Source of the DNA: Bacteroidales bacterium
GTDB lineage: Bacteria; Bacteroidota; Bacteroidia; Bacteroidales; UBA932
DNA length: 64,000 nt
Assembly (NCBI GenBank): GCA_024401745.1
Contig: JAKSKK010000001.1
Coordinates: 62,001-126,000 of the forward strand
Direction: 5' to 3'
Below are positions 43,776-53,713 of this stretch, one piece after another. The notes beneath the pieces are model-generated. The model did no database searches and had not been told where the DNA came from. It saw only the letters and a program-made list of their open reading frames with translations. The position numbers and the translations under genes are program-made. Position 1 is the first letter of the stretch. Each line of letters starts with the position of its first letter.

Positions 43776-45089
43776 ATGTCAGATATGGTAACAAATTTGT
43801 TGACCCCTCTTCCGGAGCGTTTGAGGCCTAAAAACCTCTCTCAATACGTCGGTCAGAGGCATCTTGTCGGCAAGGGTTGCATACTTCGCAACATGATTGA
43901 TTCCGGCAATCTGACTTCCTTCATTCTATGGGGGCCTCCGGGTGTCGGAAAGACCACTCTTGCCCATATAATCGCCCAGACTCTCGACAGGGAGTTCTAT
44001 ACTTTGTCAGCCGTAAGTTCTGGCGTGAAGGACGTGCGTGAAGTTATCGATCTGGCAAAGAGAAAGAATCTCTTCACCACCTCAAAGGCTCCGATTCTTT
44101 TCATCGACGAGATCCATCGTTTCAACAAGGCTCAGCAGGATGCGCTTCTTGGCGCCGTGGAAGACGGTACCGTCGTGCTCATAGGTGCGACGACCGAGAA
44201 CCCGTCGTTCGAAGTCATTACTCCCCTTCTTTCAAGATGCCAGGTCTTCGTGCTCAAGAGCCTTGAAGTAGAGGACCTCAAGGTCCTTCTCGACCGTGCC
44301 CTTACCGAAGACGAATACCTAAAGACTCTGGACATAAGGCTTAACGAGACAGAGGCGCTTTTCCGCCAGAGCGGAGGCGATGCCAGAAAGCTTCTGAACA
44401 TATTGGAGATTGTCGTATCTTCTCAAACCAATGATGAAGATAACGGCCCCATAATCATTGACAATAAGCTTGTTACTGATTGTCTGCAAGAGAACATCGC
44501 AATCTATGACAAGGGAGGAGAAATGCATTATGACATCATCTCCGCCTTCATAAAGAGCGTTCGTGGTTCCGACCCCAATGCGGCGGTCTATTGGATGGCG
44601 AGGATGCTTGACGGCGGGGAGGATCCCCTGTTCATCGCACGCCGCCTCTGCATTCTTGCGGCAGAGGATGTTGGCCTTGCGAATCCCAATGCCCTGCTTC
44701 TTGCCAACGCTACATTCCAGATAGTTCATACCATAGGAATGCCTGAGGCCAGGATACCCCTTTCTGAATGTGCCATCTACCTCGCATCGAGCCCCAAGTC
44801 CAATTCAGCCTACATGGCCATTGGCGCGGCTTTGGAGGCTGCTTCGCAGGACAAGACAGCATCTGTGCCCCTGTACTTGAGGAACGCCCCCACCAAGCTT
44901 ATGGATGAGCTCGGGTATTCTGACGGATACAAGTACGCTCATGACTATCCAGGTCATTTCACTGACCTTGAATTCCTCCCTAGGGGCTTTGAAGGGCACG
45001 TGTTCTACGAGCCTCAGCCAAACAGGCATGAAGACACGCTCAAGGCCTATCTTCAGCAGTGCTGGCCAAAGTATTATACGAAGAAATAG
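43776..45089 (+). CDS. rarA: Replication-associated recombination protein RarA (MgsA)
   Basis: AAA+ ATPase of the clamp-loader/RuvB relatives that acts at stalled forks. Motifs: LPERLRPKNLSQYVGQRHLVG, Walker A LWGPPGVGKTTLAHIIA, Walker B APILFIDEIHRFNKAQQDALL, sensor 1 GATTENPSFEV and the Arg finger region LLSRCQVF. The C-terminal tetramerisation part contains IKSVRGSDPNAAVYWMARML and PKSNSAYMAI. 437 residues, normal. Ends 5 bases before the convergent GH13 gene. Confidence 0.94.
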   Translation: MSDMVTNLLTPLPERLRPKNLSQYVGQRHLVGKGCILRNMIDSGNLTSFILWGPPGVGKTTLAHIIAQTLDREFYTLSAVSSGVKDVREVIDLAKRKNLFTTSKAPILFIDEIHRFNKAQQDALLGAVEDGTVVLIGATTENPSFEVITPLLSRCQVFVLKSLEVEDLKVLLDRALTEDEYLKTLDIRLNETEALFRQSGGDARKLLNILEIVVSSQTNDEDNGPIIIDNKLVTDCLQENIAIYDKGGEMHYDIISAFIKSVRGSDPNAAVYWMARMLDGGEDPLFIARRLCILAAEDVGLANPNALLLANATFQIVHTIGMPEARIPLSECAIYLASSPKSNSAYMAIGAALEAASQDKTASVPLYLRNAPTKLMDELGYSDGYKYAHDYPGHFTDLEFLPRGFEGHVFYEPQPNRHEDTLKAYLQQCWPKYYTKK

Positions 45090-45094
45090 AGAGT

Positions 45095-46378
45095 TCAGAG
45101 CTTCACGATACGGTAGTCCCAAGGGGCTGCCGATATTTGTATCGTCGCTTTATCTGAATACTTGTAAAATTCTGCAGGTAAGTTGATTGCCATATCTACT
45201 TCAGCGCTGCTGAAATTGCAGAATACAAGATATGCCTCCTCTTTTGTGAACCTGATGAAGGCGAAGTGGCTGGCATGGTCGAAGATGTCAGACTGGCAGT
45301 AGCCGAGGTCCCAGTTGAAGCCTTCCCTGAATGCCGGAAGCTTTGCGTAGTCGGCAATCTCCCTGTATCTGGCGAGGACTGCAGCATCGTCGCTCCGCAT
45401 GCGTCCACCTTTCATGATGTGCCTGTAGAGCCTGCCGGCACGCTCGGGATTGCACCACTCGAATATCGATGTCCTTCCAAGGTAACCTTCCTTTGCGTCC
45501 TCCCCCACTTCCTGGCCGAAGTAGAGCATCCAGGCAGCATTGTTGAACAGTGCGCTGAATGCAAGTGCCGCCATGGCCTTGTGAGCAGAACCGCAGAACC
45601 ATTCCGAGGCTATTCTCTGCTCGTCGTGATTCTCAAGGAAGTTGACCATCCTGTCCTGGTCAGGCCCCAGGCGCTGCCAGTTTGACGTGAGGTCCCATGC
45701 AGGCCTGCCATCGCACAGAATGCCGCGCAGGATGTCGTAGGATCCCGATTTGTCGTACAGATAGTCGAATCCGGCAACGTCCAGATACCGCCTGTAGTTG
45801 CCTGTGTCGTAGACCTCTGCAATGAAGCAGATGTCCTGCCTGAAAGCTTTGATCCTCCTCAGCAGAATGCCCAGAGCCTCGGCCGGAACAAGCTCCACCA
45901 TGTCGCAGCGGAAGGCGTCGACTCCATTGCCTATCCAGAACCGGAGGACCTTCTCCATCTCGTCAATGGTCTCGGGGCGGCTCCAGTCAAGCTTCAGGGT
46001 GTCGGTCCAGTCATAGTCGCAATAGCTGTGGTGAGGCAGCGCGCCTTCGTAGTCCTTCGCAACATGGTTGGGGATGAAGTCGGTGCAGACCTTCATGCCC
46101 GCCGCATGGGTGCGGTCGGCCAGATCCCTGAATTCGGCCATTCTGGAGGCCTCGCAGTCGGCAAGATAGGGATTGGTGTCAAACCAGTCGCTGATTGCGT
46201 AGGGAGAGCCGGGATTGCCCTTTACAAAGTCTTTGCCGCTGGCATGTCGAGGTATTCCGGTGTACCAGACATAGTCCACGCCGAGCGACTTGAAATATTG
46301 GAGGGATTTGCTGTCAATGGCGCTGAAACGGCCATTTCCCCATAGTCGGGGCAATATCTGGTAGATGATTGTCTTCAT
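45095..46378 (-). CDS. Cytosolic GH13 alpha-amylase-family glycoside hydrolase
   Basis: 427 residues and no signal peptide. TIM-barrel motifs of GH13: region I DFIPNHVA, region II GVDAFRCDM with nucleophile Asp159, region III FIAEVYD with acid/base Glu188, region IV FLENHDEQR with Asp252. The N-terminus MKTIIYQILPRLWGNGRFSAI matches Bacteroidota amylase-like proteins that lack carbohydrate-binding modules. A short C-terminal beta domain follows. It probably acts on intracellular malto-oligosaccharides or glycogen; the exact bond is unknown. One base separates it from tamL upstream on the same strand. Confidence 0.88.
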   Translation of the reverse strand: MKTIIYQILPRLWGNGRFSAIDSKSLQYFKSLGVDYVWYTGIPRHASGKDFVKGNPGSPYAISDWFDTNPYLADCEASRMAEFRDLADRTHAAGMKVCTDFIPNHVAKDYEGALPHHSYCDYDWTDTLKLDWSRPETIDEMEKVLRFWIGNGVDAFRCDMVELVPAEALGILLRRIKAFRQDICFIAEVYDTGNYRRYLDVAGFDYLYDKSGSYDILRGILCDGRPAWDLTSNWQRLGPDQDRMVNFLENHDEQRIASEWFCGSAHKAMAALAFSALFNNAAWMLYFGQEVGEDAKEGYLGRTSIFEWCNPERAGRLYRHIMKGGRMRSDDAAVLARYREIADYAKLPAFREGFNWDLGYCQSDIFDHASHFAFIRFTKEEAYLVFCNFSSAEVDMAINLPAEFYKYSDKATIQISAAPWDYRIVKL

Positions 46379-46379
46379 G

Positions 46380-48509
46380 CTAGAAAGGATAACCTACGCC
46401 CAGGTGGATGGCGAAACCGTCCCTGCGGAACCATTCCTCAGGTGCCAGCCAGGGCTCTTCCCTGCAAGGCTCGTATAGCTTCAGGCCGGTGTCGATTCGG
46501 AGCAGCATCGAGTTCCTGATGTTGAACCTAATGCCGAAGCCGCAGTCAGCCGCTATGGTCGACAGGATATTCTTGGTGCCGTAGTTCCATACGTTTCCGG
46601 CTTCAGCGAAGATCGCGCCTTCTATGATGCTCACGACGGGGAATCTCAGCTCGGCATCGAACTCCATCTTCCAGTCACCGGTCTGAGACGGGATGGCGAA
46701 GTAGTCGCTGACGGTCGAAGCGCCGGGGCCGAGGGATCTGGCCTGCCAGCCTCGCATACTGTTCGCGCCGCCGCAGTAGAACTGCTTCTCGAAAGGCATC
46801 GCGGTGGAGTTTCCGTAAGCGCGTCCGGCACCGCCGGTGGCTCTGAGGGCAAGGGAGGTCTTCTCTCCGAGGAATATTGTTCTGCCGAGCGCGAGTTCAA
46901 GGCGCACGTACTGTGAATAAGGTACGCCGAAGAGTAGATGGGCGTCGTCGTCCTCTCCCTGTGGCAGGGAGTGGTTGAACAGGCTGAGGAGGTTTCCGGC
47001 AATGTCGAAGTTCACCCTTTCGTAATGATAGGATGACGTAGGAACGATTGCCGCGTTGGTGGTATGGTAGAGCACTCCGCCCATTCCAAGGTCGATATGG
47101 CTGCGGTATGAGTCTCTCAGCCAGGGATGCTCTGCCAGTACCCAGGCGAAGTCCTCAGTCAGGTTGTAGAGCTTCACATAGCTGATTTTCAGCGGGTTGA
47201 CCTGGAAGAACATGTCGGTGCCCGACTGCCAGGTATAGCCGTATGTGAGGGATGCGATATTCCTCGTGTACTCGGGCCTGTTCTGGTAATTGAACGAAGC
47301 CATGATCTCTGTCTGAGGGATGACGGGACCGGGGAATATCTTGTATGGGAGGCCCAGGAACTGCGGGAGGGTCAGGGCTGCATTTGCACCGAATTCCGTG
47401 CTGCGCACATTGTCCCTTGCCCTGAACTGGAAGTTGCCGCTGAAGCCGAGGGTGAGCAGCTCTCCACCGTGGAATATGTTCTTGTGGTTCCAGGTAAGCT
47501 GCGGGGACACGCCTATCAGGCCCGTGGAGTTGGTGCTCATCTCGAGGTCGACCTTGACTCCCTGGAGCTTGGTGTCGCTCAGCACGATGTTGCAGTCCAC
47601 GGTAGAAGAGTCGCGCGGCGTCATCTGTATGGATATGCCGTTGAACAGCTTCAGCGAAGACAGTCTGCTGTATGTGGTGTTTACGATGGTTTCGCTGTAA
47701 GGCTCGCCCGGCTTGATCAGGTTGAGCTTGCGGAGGACGGCGTCGTTGAACTTGAGGTCGGCTGAGCGGGTGATCGATACGTTGCCGAAACTGTACTTGC
47801 GTATCGGGGTCGATTCGTTCTCGTTCTGCGAGCGGGTGTACTCCCTTATGGAATATGTGAGGCTGGTGAATCCGGGAGTCAGGGTGTCAGCCACGAAGAA
47901 GTAGTGGTTCTTGTTGAAACCGTAGAAGCCCTTCTCCCTGAGTGCGGCGGAGTTGCGGTCGCTCTCCTTGTCGAGCATGCTCTCGGAAAGGAAGTCGCCC
48001 TTGTGCACCAGGCTCTTCGGCATGTCGGCGTCGAAATCCTCGCGGAACTCCCCTGCCGGAACGTCGTATATGAGGCTGTCGATGGTGTAGCGCTTGCCGA
48101 GGGTCACGTTGTAGGTGACGGTGGCCAGCTTCTTCTTTGCAGAGGTCATCTCGGCCTCTACCTTGGAATCGTAGAAGCCCAGATAGTCCAGATGCTTGCG
48201 TATGTTCTCGACCGACTCAGGTACCAGCGACGGGTTGTATATGACAGGAGCCGTGCCTATCTTCTCCCAGAGCTTGTCGAAGCCCTTGCCGCTGCCGTTG
48301 CTCCAGTTGTACACGCAGAGCATGGGGCCCCAGCCCTGTGCCGACTGCTTGATATAGGAGGTGACGTCGGACTCTGAACAGTCCGCATCAGGGTTAAGGA
48401 TGTGTACGTCATTGTGCGCAAGCCTGTACTGATCTTCCTGCAGAATACGTGTAGTACTGCAGGAGGTGACAATAAGCAATGCGCTCAATATTAATACACT
48501 GCGTTTCAC
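46380..48509 (-). CDS. tamL: TamL: lipoprotein member of the Omp85 (TamA/BamA) family
   Basis: Outer-membrane assembly factor. Signal MKRSVLILSALLIVTSC has a lipobox, and a lipid-anchored TamA is the Bacteroidota form called TamL. Residues about 30-380 hold POTRA-like repeats (VRKLNLIKPGEPYSE region shows the usual G-x-Y/P pattern). The 16-strand barrel then follows, with loop-6 signature YCGGANSMRGWQARSLGPG and a C-terminal strand ending FAIHLGVGYPF. 709 residues. Overlaps the upstream methyltransferase gene by 4 bases. TamB is not in the window. Confidence 0.88.
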   Translation of the reverse strand: MKRSVLILSALLIVTSCSTTRILQEDQYRLAHNDVHILNPDADCSESDVTSYIKQSAQGWGPMLCVYNWSNGSGKGFDKLWEKIGTAPVIYNPSLVPESVENIRKHLDYLGFYDSKVEAEMTSAKKKLATVTYNVTLGKRYTIDSLIYDVPAGEFREDFDADMPKSLVHKGDFLSESMLDKESDRNSAALREKGFYGFNKNHYFFVADTLTPGFTSLTYSIREYTRSQNENESTPIRKYSFGNVSITRSADLKFNDAVLRKLNLIKPGEPYSETIVNTTYSRLSSLKLFNGISIQMTPRDSSTVDCNIVLSDTKLQGVKVDLEMSTNSTGLIGVSPQLTWNHKNIFHGGELLTLGFSGNFQFRARDNVRSTEFGANAALTLPQFLGLPYKIFPGPVIPQTEIMASFNYQNRPEYTRNIASLTYGYTWQSGTDMFFQVNPLKISYVKLYNLTEDFAWVLAEHPWLRDSYRSHIDLGMGGVLYHTTNAAIVPTSSYHYERVNFDIAGNLLSLFNHSLPQGEDDDAHLLFGVPYSQYVRLELALGRTIFLGEKTSLALRATGGAGRAYGNSTAMPFEKQFYCGGANSMRGWQARSLGPGASTVSDYFAIPSQTGDWKMEFDAELRFPVVSIIEGAIFAEAGNVWNYGTKNILSTIAADCGFGIRFNIRNSMLLRIDTGLKLYEPCREEPWLAPEEWFRRDGFAIHLGVGYPF

Positions 48510-49207
48510 TTGCGCCTTGAGAATTCTGAAAGTGTTATGGCTGTTGCTATGGCAACGTTCAGGGATTCGGCCCTGGATTCAGCGGACTTGGGGATAAGTA
48601 TCCTCGAGCTCACTTCGGCTGCCGTCGCGGCGCTGATACCGTTCGATTCATTGCCCATTACAATGAGTCCGTCAGAGGACAGTCCGCAGCCGTAGATGTT
48701 CTCGCCGTCAAGGAATGTACCGTAGACCGGGCGTCCTGCCGCACGGAACTGGCGGCACAGGGCGGGTATGTCGGTGTACTGGGTCCTGACCCTGAATATT
48801 GCGCCCATGGAGGCCTGCACAACCTTGGGATTGTAGAACTCCACCGAATCTTCAGAAGCGAACACGGCCTTCACGCCGAACCAGTCTGCCATTCTGAGAA
48901 TGGTTCCCATGTTGCCGGGGTCCCTTACGGAGTCGAGTGCAAGGAAGATACCGTCTCCGACGACGATAGGCTTGTCCTCAGGCTTTCTGATCACGGCGAG
49001 AACGGGGCTGGGGCTTGTCATCTGGGATATCTTCTTCATCGTTTCCTCCCCTATCTCATCCCGATAAAGGAGCTTAACAATCTCGAATCCCGACTCCTGA
49101 GCCTCGCGGACCATCTTCTCGCCCTCGACGGTGAATAAACCGTTCAAGTCCCTGAACTTCTTATCTTTCAGGGACTTGATCAGTTTGATGTCTACGTTGC
49201 CGTACAC
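48506..49207 (-). CDS. SpoU/TrmH-family RNA 2'-O-methyltransferase
   Basis: 233 residues of the SPOUT class. N-terminal RNA-binding region (KFRDLNGLFTVEGEKMVREA), then the three SPOUT motifs: LDSVRDPGNMGTILRMADWFG, VMGNESNGIS and PKSAESRAESLNVAIATAI, which build the trefoil-knot SAM site. It resembles RlmB/TrmH-like enzymes; whether rRNA or tRNA is modified is unknown. Overlaps tamL by 4 bases and follows pfp by 12. Confidence 0.88.
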   Translation of the reverse strand: MYGNVDIKLIKSLKDKKFRDLNGLFTVEGEKMVREAQESGFEIVKLLYRDEIGEETMKKISQMTSPSPVLAVIRKPEDKPIVVGDGIFLALDSVRDPGNMGTILRMADWFGVKAVFASEDSVEFYNPKVVQASMGAIFRVRTQYTDIPALCRQFRAAGRPVYGTFLDGENIYGCGLSSDGLIVMGNESNGISAATAAEVSSRILIPKSAESRAESLNVAIATAITLSEFSRRK

Positions 49208-49219
49208 AGGGCAGCGGGA

Positions 49220-50860
49220 TTATTTGCTCTGCTCGAGCTGGAGAGTCTTCGTGGTCTGGTCGCAGACCTCTGAAGGTCCCCAGTACTGGATTGAACCGGG
49301 ATAGAGGTAGCAGGTATCGATTGCCCACTTGTCGCGGTTGGCTGCGAAGAACTTGAAGGGAGCGCCGTCGAGCTCTACAAGAGCCTTGCGGATGACGGGC
49401 TTGAACTTGCCTGCGCGCTTCTCGAGGTTCATCATCATAGTGATAGGAACGCCGCCTGCGATCCACTCCTCTGCGGGAGCTGTGGTGTTGCGGATGACTG
49501 ACATGTAGCCGGTCTTGCCGCAAGCCACGAGGCGTGATGCGTTGAAGCCGAGTGAGTAGCAGTAGTCTGCGTCGAAGTTTGAAGGAGCTGCGCAGCGGCC
49601 TTCGTATCCGAAGAAGTGGTGCTGTGCGCTGAACTTGCCGACGTACTCGCCTGCCTTCTTCATCTCAGCAAGCTTCTTTCCTACCATCTCTGAGAGGAGC
49701 TTCTCGGTCTCGATGAGAGATACCTGTACGTTGCCGTGAGGGTCGCGGTCAAGTGCGAGCTGGCGTGCAACGCCTGCGGGCAGGCTGGTGAATGTTGCGA
49801 GGTTGGCTGCGCTGAGGTGAGCCTTCACGTATTCGATCTGGTCTTCGCGTGCAACGGCCTTTGCCTCGTCAGTTGCGAGAACGTCGTTGAGCTCTGCGAT
49901 GAGCTTCTTGATGGCGGGGATGAACTCGATGAGACCCTCGGGGATGACCACTGTTCCGAAGTTGTTGCCATTGGCAGCGCGTGCGGCTACGGTCTTTGCG
50001 ATGTATGCGACGATGTCGTCGAGGCTCATTTCCTTAGCCTCCACCTCCTCTGATACGAGGCAGATGTTGGGCTGGGTCTGGAGTGCGCACTCGAGAGCGA
50101 TGTGTGAAGCGCTGCGGCCCATCACCTTGATGAAATGCCAGTACTTGCGTGCTGAGTTGCAGTCGCGCTCGATGTTGCCGATGAGCTCAGAATATGTCTT
50201 GCAGGCGGTGTCGAAGCCGAATGAAGCCTCGATCTGCTCGTTCTTGAGGTCGCCGTCGATGGTCTTGGGGCAGCCGATCACCTGAACGCCGTAGTTCTTT
50301 GCTGCGTAGTACTCTGCGAGCACGCATGCGTTGGTGTTGGAGTCGTCGCCACCGATGATGACGAGAGCCTTGATGCCGAGTTCGCGGAGGATCACGATAC
50401 CCTTCTCGAACTGATCGACTTCCTCAAGCTTGGTACGGCCTGAGCCGATGATGTCGAATCCGCCGGTGTTGCGGTATGCGTCGATGATCTCCGGAGTGAG
50501 CTCGACGTACTTGTGGTCAACGAGACCGCCGGGGCCCATGAGGAAACCATAGAGCTTGTTGTTGGGATTGAGACTCTTGATACCGTCGAACAGACCTGAG
50601 ATGACGTTGTGTCCGCCGGGAGCCTGGCCGCCTGAAAGGATGACACCGATGTTGAATGATGCGGTGTTTGCCTCTGTACCCTGAGCGAACTCCACTACGG
50701 GCATGCCGTAAGTGTTGGGGAAGAGTTCCTTGATTTCTGCCTGGTTGCCTACTGACTGTGTTGCGGCGCCTTCAACTGCCTTTACAGGGCCCTGGAGAGC
50801 CTTGGGAAGCTTGGGCTGATAAGCGGCGCGAGCTTTCTGGAGATTTGAAATAGATGTCAT
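49220..50860 (-). CDS. pfp: Pyrophosphate-dependent 6-phosphofructokinase (PFP)
   Basis: Reversible PPi-driven phosphorylation of fructose-6-phosphate. 546 residues, the long PFP form. Motifs: [13 protein letters not shown], the PPi-specific GGDDSNTNA (second Asp where ATP enzymes have Gly), [10 protein letters not shown] with the catalytic Asp, [15 protein letters not shown] and FFGYEGRC. A second, ATP-type-like phosphofructokinase is encoded at 56684-57658, so the organism has both. Transcribed from a -7 box at 50897-50904 and divergent from the YegP-like gene. Confidence 0.95.
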   Translation of the reverse strand: MTSISNLQKARAAYQPKLPKALQGPVKAVEGAATQSVGNQAEIKELFPNTYGMPVVEFAQGTEANTASFNIGVILSGGQAPGGHNVISGLFDGIKSLNPNNKLYGFLMGPGGLVDHKYVELTPEIIDAYRNTGGFDIIGSGRTKLEEVDQFEKGIVILRELGIKALVIIGGDDSNTNACVLAEYYAAKNYGVQVIGCPKTIDGDLKNEQIEASFGFDTACKTYSELIGNIERDCNSARKYWHFIKVMGRSASHIALECALQTQPNICLVSEEVEAKEMSLDDIVAYIAKTVAARAANGNNFGTVVIPEGLIEFIPAIKKLIAELNDVLATDEAKAVAREDQIEYVKAHLSAANLATFTSLPAGVARQLALDRDPHGNVQVSLIETEKLLSEMVGKKLAEMKKAGEYVGKFSAQHHFFGYEGRCAAPSNFDADYCYSLGFNASRLVACGKTGYMSVIRNTTAPAEEWIAGGVPITMMMNLEKRAGKFKPVIRKALVELDGAPFKFFAANRDKWAIDTCYLYPGSIQYWGPSEVCDQTTKTLQLEQSK

Positions 50861-50896
50861 GATATTAAAAATGATGATTTACTTTTTTAACGAGTG

Positions 50897-50926
50897 CAAA
50901 ATTACCAAAAATTGTTTATATATTTG
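50897..50926. promoter_or_regulatory. Back-to-back -7 elements for pfp (minus) and the YegP-like gene (plus)
   Basis: Minus TAATTTTG (50897-50904) gives pfp a leader of about 30 bases; plus TATATTTG (50919-50926) gives the YegP-like gene a leader of about 40. The two -33 regions overlap. Confidence 0.5.
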
Positions 50927-50970
50927 TGCGATTTGAAGAATAATTCTTAACACATAAAACAAAAATCAAA

Positions 50971-51303
50971 ATGGGAAAATTTGTTGTTACTGTCCGCAAG
51001 AACGGAGAATTTCAGTTCAATCTTAAGGCTACCAACGGCCAGGTCATCCTCACAAGCGAAGGTTATGTAAAGAAGGAGTCATGCCTCAACGGCATCGAGT
51101 CTGTAAAGAAGAACGCTCAGATCGAGGAGCGCTTCGAGATCAAGACCGCAAAGAACGGCAAGCCTTACTTCAACCTCAAGGCCAGCAACGGTCAGGTAAT
51201 CGGCGCAAGCCAGATGTATGCTTCAGAGCGCACAATGAAGCAGGGCATCGCTTCAGTCATGAAGAACGCTCCCGAGGCTCCCGTAATCGAGCAGATTGAC
51301 TAA
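50971..51303 (+). CDS. YegP-like protein with two DUF1508 repeats
   Basis: 110 residues made of two copies of the DUF1508 unit: first FVVTVRKNGEFQFNLKATNGQVILTSEGY (in outline), second FEIKTAKNGKPYFNLKASNGQVIGASQMY, each followed by a helix with KxxCxxGIxSVKKNA or RTMKQGIASVMKNA. Family members are small, compact, soluble proteins of unknown role. It has its own promoter and a strong terminator 20 bases after the stop, so it is monocistronic and may be well expressed. Confidence 0.92.
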   Translation: MGKFVVTVRKNGEFQFNLKATNGQVILTSEGYVKKESCLNGIESVKKNAQIEERFEIKTAKNGKPYFNLKASNGQVIGASQMYASERTMKQGIASVMKNAPEAPVIEQID

Positions 51304-51323
51304 TTCTCAGAAACTGATAATTG

Positions 51324-51348
51324 AGCCGGCCTGGTGCCGGCTTTTTTT
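51324..51348 (+). terminator. Intrinsic terminator of the YegP-like gene
   Basis: AGCCGGC (51324-51330), 5-base loop CTGGT, GCCGGCT (51336-51342), then a run of seven T. Near-ideal rho-independent terminator. Confidence 0.85.
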
Positions 51349-51353
51349 GAAAC

Positions 51354-52646
51354 ATGAAGACTTTTGTGAAAATCGCTTGTGTGGCAGCACTCGCCATGGC
51401 AGCATGCGCCTGCACACAGAAACCCAACACTCTCTCCAAGGCTGAACAGGCTCAGGGATGGGAGCTCCTCTTCAATGGCGTCGACATGACCGGCTGGCGT
51501 GACTTCAACGGCACCGAACTTACCAACGGCTGGAAGGTCGTGGACGGATGCATCCAGGCTCCGGGCGACGGCAGCGACGGTTCAGGCTACATCGTGACCG
51601 ACCGCAAGTTCGCCGACTTCGAGCTTGTATGGGACTGGAAGCTCACTCACGGCGGCAACAGCGGCATGATCTACCATGTTGTGGAAGGTGAGCAGTGCGA
51701 CGTTCCGTATGTGACCGGCCCCGAGTATCAGCTCATCGACAACGACGGCTGGGAGGAAGTCAATGCTCCCGCTAAGCTCGAGCTTTGGCAGCGCCTTGGC
51801 GTCGACTACGCAATGCACCTCCCCGATGACGAGGCTGCAATGCCCGTAAATCCTCAGGGCGAGTGGAACACCTCGAAGATCGTCTTCGACAACGGCCACG
51901 TAGAGCACTGGATCAACGGAGTCAAGATTCTTGAGTTCCAGGCATGGACCGACGACTGGTTCGAGAAGAAGAACAGCGGCAAGTGGGCAAATGCACCCGA
52001 GTACGGTCTTGCTCACGAGGGCCTCATATGCCTCCAGGACCATGGCGATCCTGCATCATTCCGCAACATCAAGATCCGCGAACTCCCCCACAAGCCCGCT
52101 GCTGAGACCAAGAGTCTCTTCAACGGCAAGGACCTCACAGGCTGGGAGCTCTTCGGCTGCATGAACATGTATGTGGATGCCGAGGGCAACCTCGTGACAG
52201 AGAACGGCGAGGAGCAGGAATACGGCTATCTCGGAACCCGCGAGTACTATAAGGACTTCGACCTCAGCGTACAGTTCAAGCAGGTCTCAAACGGTAACTC
52301 AGGCCTCTTCTTCCACTCATTCGTTACCGACTACAACCACGTGAACGGCTGGCAGTGCGAGGTTGCACCCGAGGGATGCGACACCGCAGGCATATATGAG
52401 TCCTACGGCCGCGGCTGGCTCGTCCAGATTCCCGACGAGAAGGAGACCATCCTCAAGCCCGGCGACTGGAACGACCTCCGCCTCCGCGTAGAGGGTGACC
52501 ACGTCCAGACCTGGCTCAACGGTGAGCCCATGATCGACATCAACGACGAGTGCTTCGCAAAGAGCACCGGCCGCATCATGCTTCAGGTCCATGACGGTTA
52601 CGACATCGTAGTCCTGTGGCGCAACTTCAACCTCCAGGAACTTTAA
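51354..52646 (+). CDS. Lipoprotein with two DUF1080 (3-keto-disaccharide hydrolase-like) domains
   Basis: 430 residues. Signal peptide with lipobox AACAC. Domain 1 spans about residues 35-245 (WELLFNGVDMTGWRDFNG, FELVWDWKLTHGGNSGMIYH, GPEYQLIDN) and domain 2 about 253-430 (SLFNGKDLTGWELFG, GNSGLFFHS, WQCEVAP, WNDLRLRVEGDHVQTWLNG). Both share the concanavalin-like fold; the family includes enzymes acting on 3-keto-glycosides in Bacteroidota. Which domain is active is unknown. It is bounded by terminators on both sides, so it is a single-gene unit. Confidence 0.88.
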   Translation: MKTFVKIACVAALAMAACACTQKPNTLSKAEQAQGWELLFNGVDMTGWRDFNGTELTNGWKVVDGCIQAPGDGSDGSGYIVTDRKFADFELVWDWKLTHGGNSGMIYHVVEGEQCDVPYVTGPEYQLIDNDGWEEVNAPAKLELWQRLGVDYAMHLPDDEAAMPVNPQGEWNTSKIVFDNGHVEHWINGVKILEFQAWTDDWFEKKNSGKWANAPEYGLAHEGLICLQDHGDPASFRNIKIRELPHKPAAETKSLFNGKDLTGWELFGCMNMYVDAEGNLVTENGEEQEYGYLGTREYYKDFDLSVQFKQVSNGNSGLFFHSFVTDYNHVNGWQCEVAPEGCDTAGIYESYGRGWLVQIPDEKETILKPGDWNDLRLRVEGDHVQTWLNGEPMIDINDECFAKSTGRIMLQVHDGYDIVVLWRNFNLQEL

Positions 52647-52660
52647 TTCAATCGATATCA

Positions 52661-52697
52661 GGGAGTTCGGGCTTTGCGGCCCGGACTTCCTTTTTTT
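52661..52697 (+). terminator. Intrinsic terminator after the DUF1080 gene
   Basis: Twelve-pair stem with two G-U pairs: 52661-52672 (GGGAGTTCGGGC) with 52679-52690 (GCCCGGACTTCC), loop TTTGCG, followed by seven T. Confidence 0.8.
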
Positions 52698-52708
52698 ATG
52701 TACAAGCC

Positions 52709-53713
52709 ATGGGAAAGAGGATAGAGTACCTTGATTTTCTGAAGTTCTTCGCGATCTTCTGCGTCCTTCTCGGACATTCCACCGAGCAGATATCTGCCGA
52801 CATTTTCTGGGACCACCCGATATGGAGCTTCATCTATACCTATCACATGCCTCTGTTCATCTTCCTCAGCGGCTTCTTCTTCCGTTCGGCACTGAAGAAG
52901 GATTTCCTCACTGTCCTGTAGGAGAAGTCCATTCAGCTGCTCATACCATCAGTCACAGCATTCCTCATTGGAGTGATCATAATGCTGGCCGGCAGGACAA
53001 AGGCCATAGCAGACCTCTGTGAAATGTCTTTTAACGGATTCATGAACTCCGTGTGGTTCCTCAAGTGCCTGTTCCTCTGCATAGTCTTAATGTATCCTCT
53101 ATGCAAGCTCTGCAGGAAGGACTGGACCGCGGCACTCGTAGCAACTGTGGGCATCATCCTCTTGCCGGGAGCTCAGGTCGTGAACTTGAACTTCATGCTC
53201 CCTATGTTCGCGCTTGGTATGCTCATTGGCAACAGGGTCGACAAACTCGAGAGACACTGGAAGCTGTGGACAATCCTCTCGGCAGTGGCATTCTTTGCAC
53301 TGCTCCCCTTCTGGTCCGGCCGACTTACAGTATACATGGTACCGACTGTGACGTTCAATGCCGGATCAATCGACTTCCATAACCTCGGAATCACCGTCTA
53401 CAGGCTCGCCATTGGTGTGGCCGGTACATTGCTCTTCTTCTTCCTTTCAAAGCCCGTTTACGGCTTCCTGAAGCGCTTCAGCTGGACGCAGACCCTTTGC
53501 CGGATCGGTGGTGCGACGCTCGGCATATATGTGCTGCAGACTTTCACCCTTGAGATATTCATCCACTGCCTGAATGTCTTCATTCCCCTTCCCTGGTCGT
53601 GCCTGGCAGCGCCGATAATAGCAATAGCAGAGCTCGTGCTCTGCTACTGCATAGTCTGTCTTATCCGTCGCAGCAAGCTGGCAAGCCTGCTGATTCTCGG
53701 ACAGAAACTCTAG
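52709..53713 (+). pseudogene. Acyltransferase-3 family membrane protein interrupted by an in-frame TAG
   Basis: From ATG 52709 (MGKRIEYLDFLKFFAIFCVLLGHS) the frame runs 70 codons to TAG at 52919-52921 and then continues in the same frame for 263 codons to 53713. Both halves belong to one acyltransferase-3 protein: the N-terminal RIEYLDFLKFFAI...LGHS motif, IWSFIYTYHMPLFIFLSGFFFR, then LLIPSVTAFLIG, WFLKCLF and about eight more membrane helices. Such enzymes O-acetylate surface sugars. The codon is one base from AAG or CAG. Either a nonsense mutation, a sequence error, or readthrough; TAG ends other genes here, so the code is not reassigned. Confidence 0.75.

Noticed and set aside
52919..52921. 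TAG reassigned to an amino acid throughout the genome
   Set aside because: TAG is the normal stop of other intact genes here (for example 763-765, 19109-19111 and 36512-36514).
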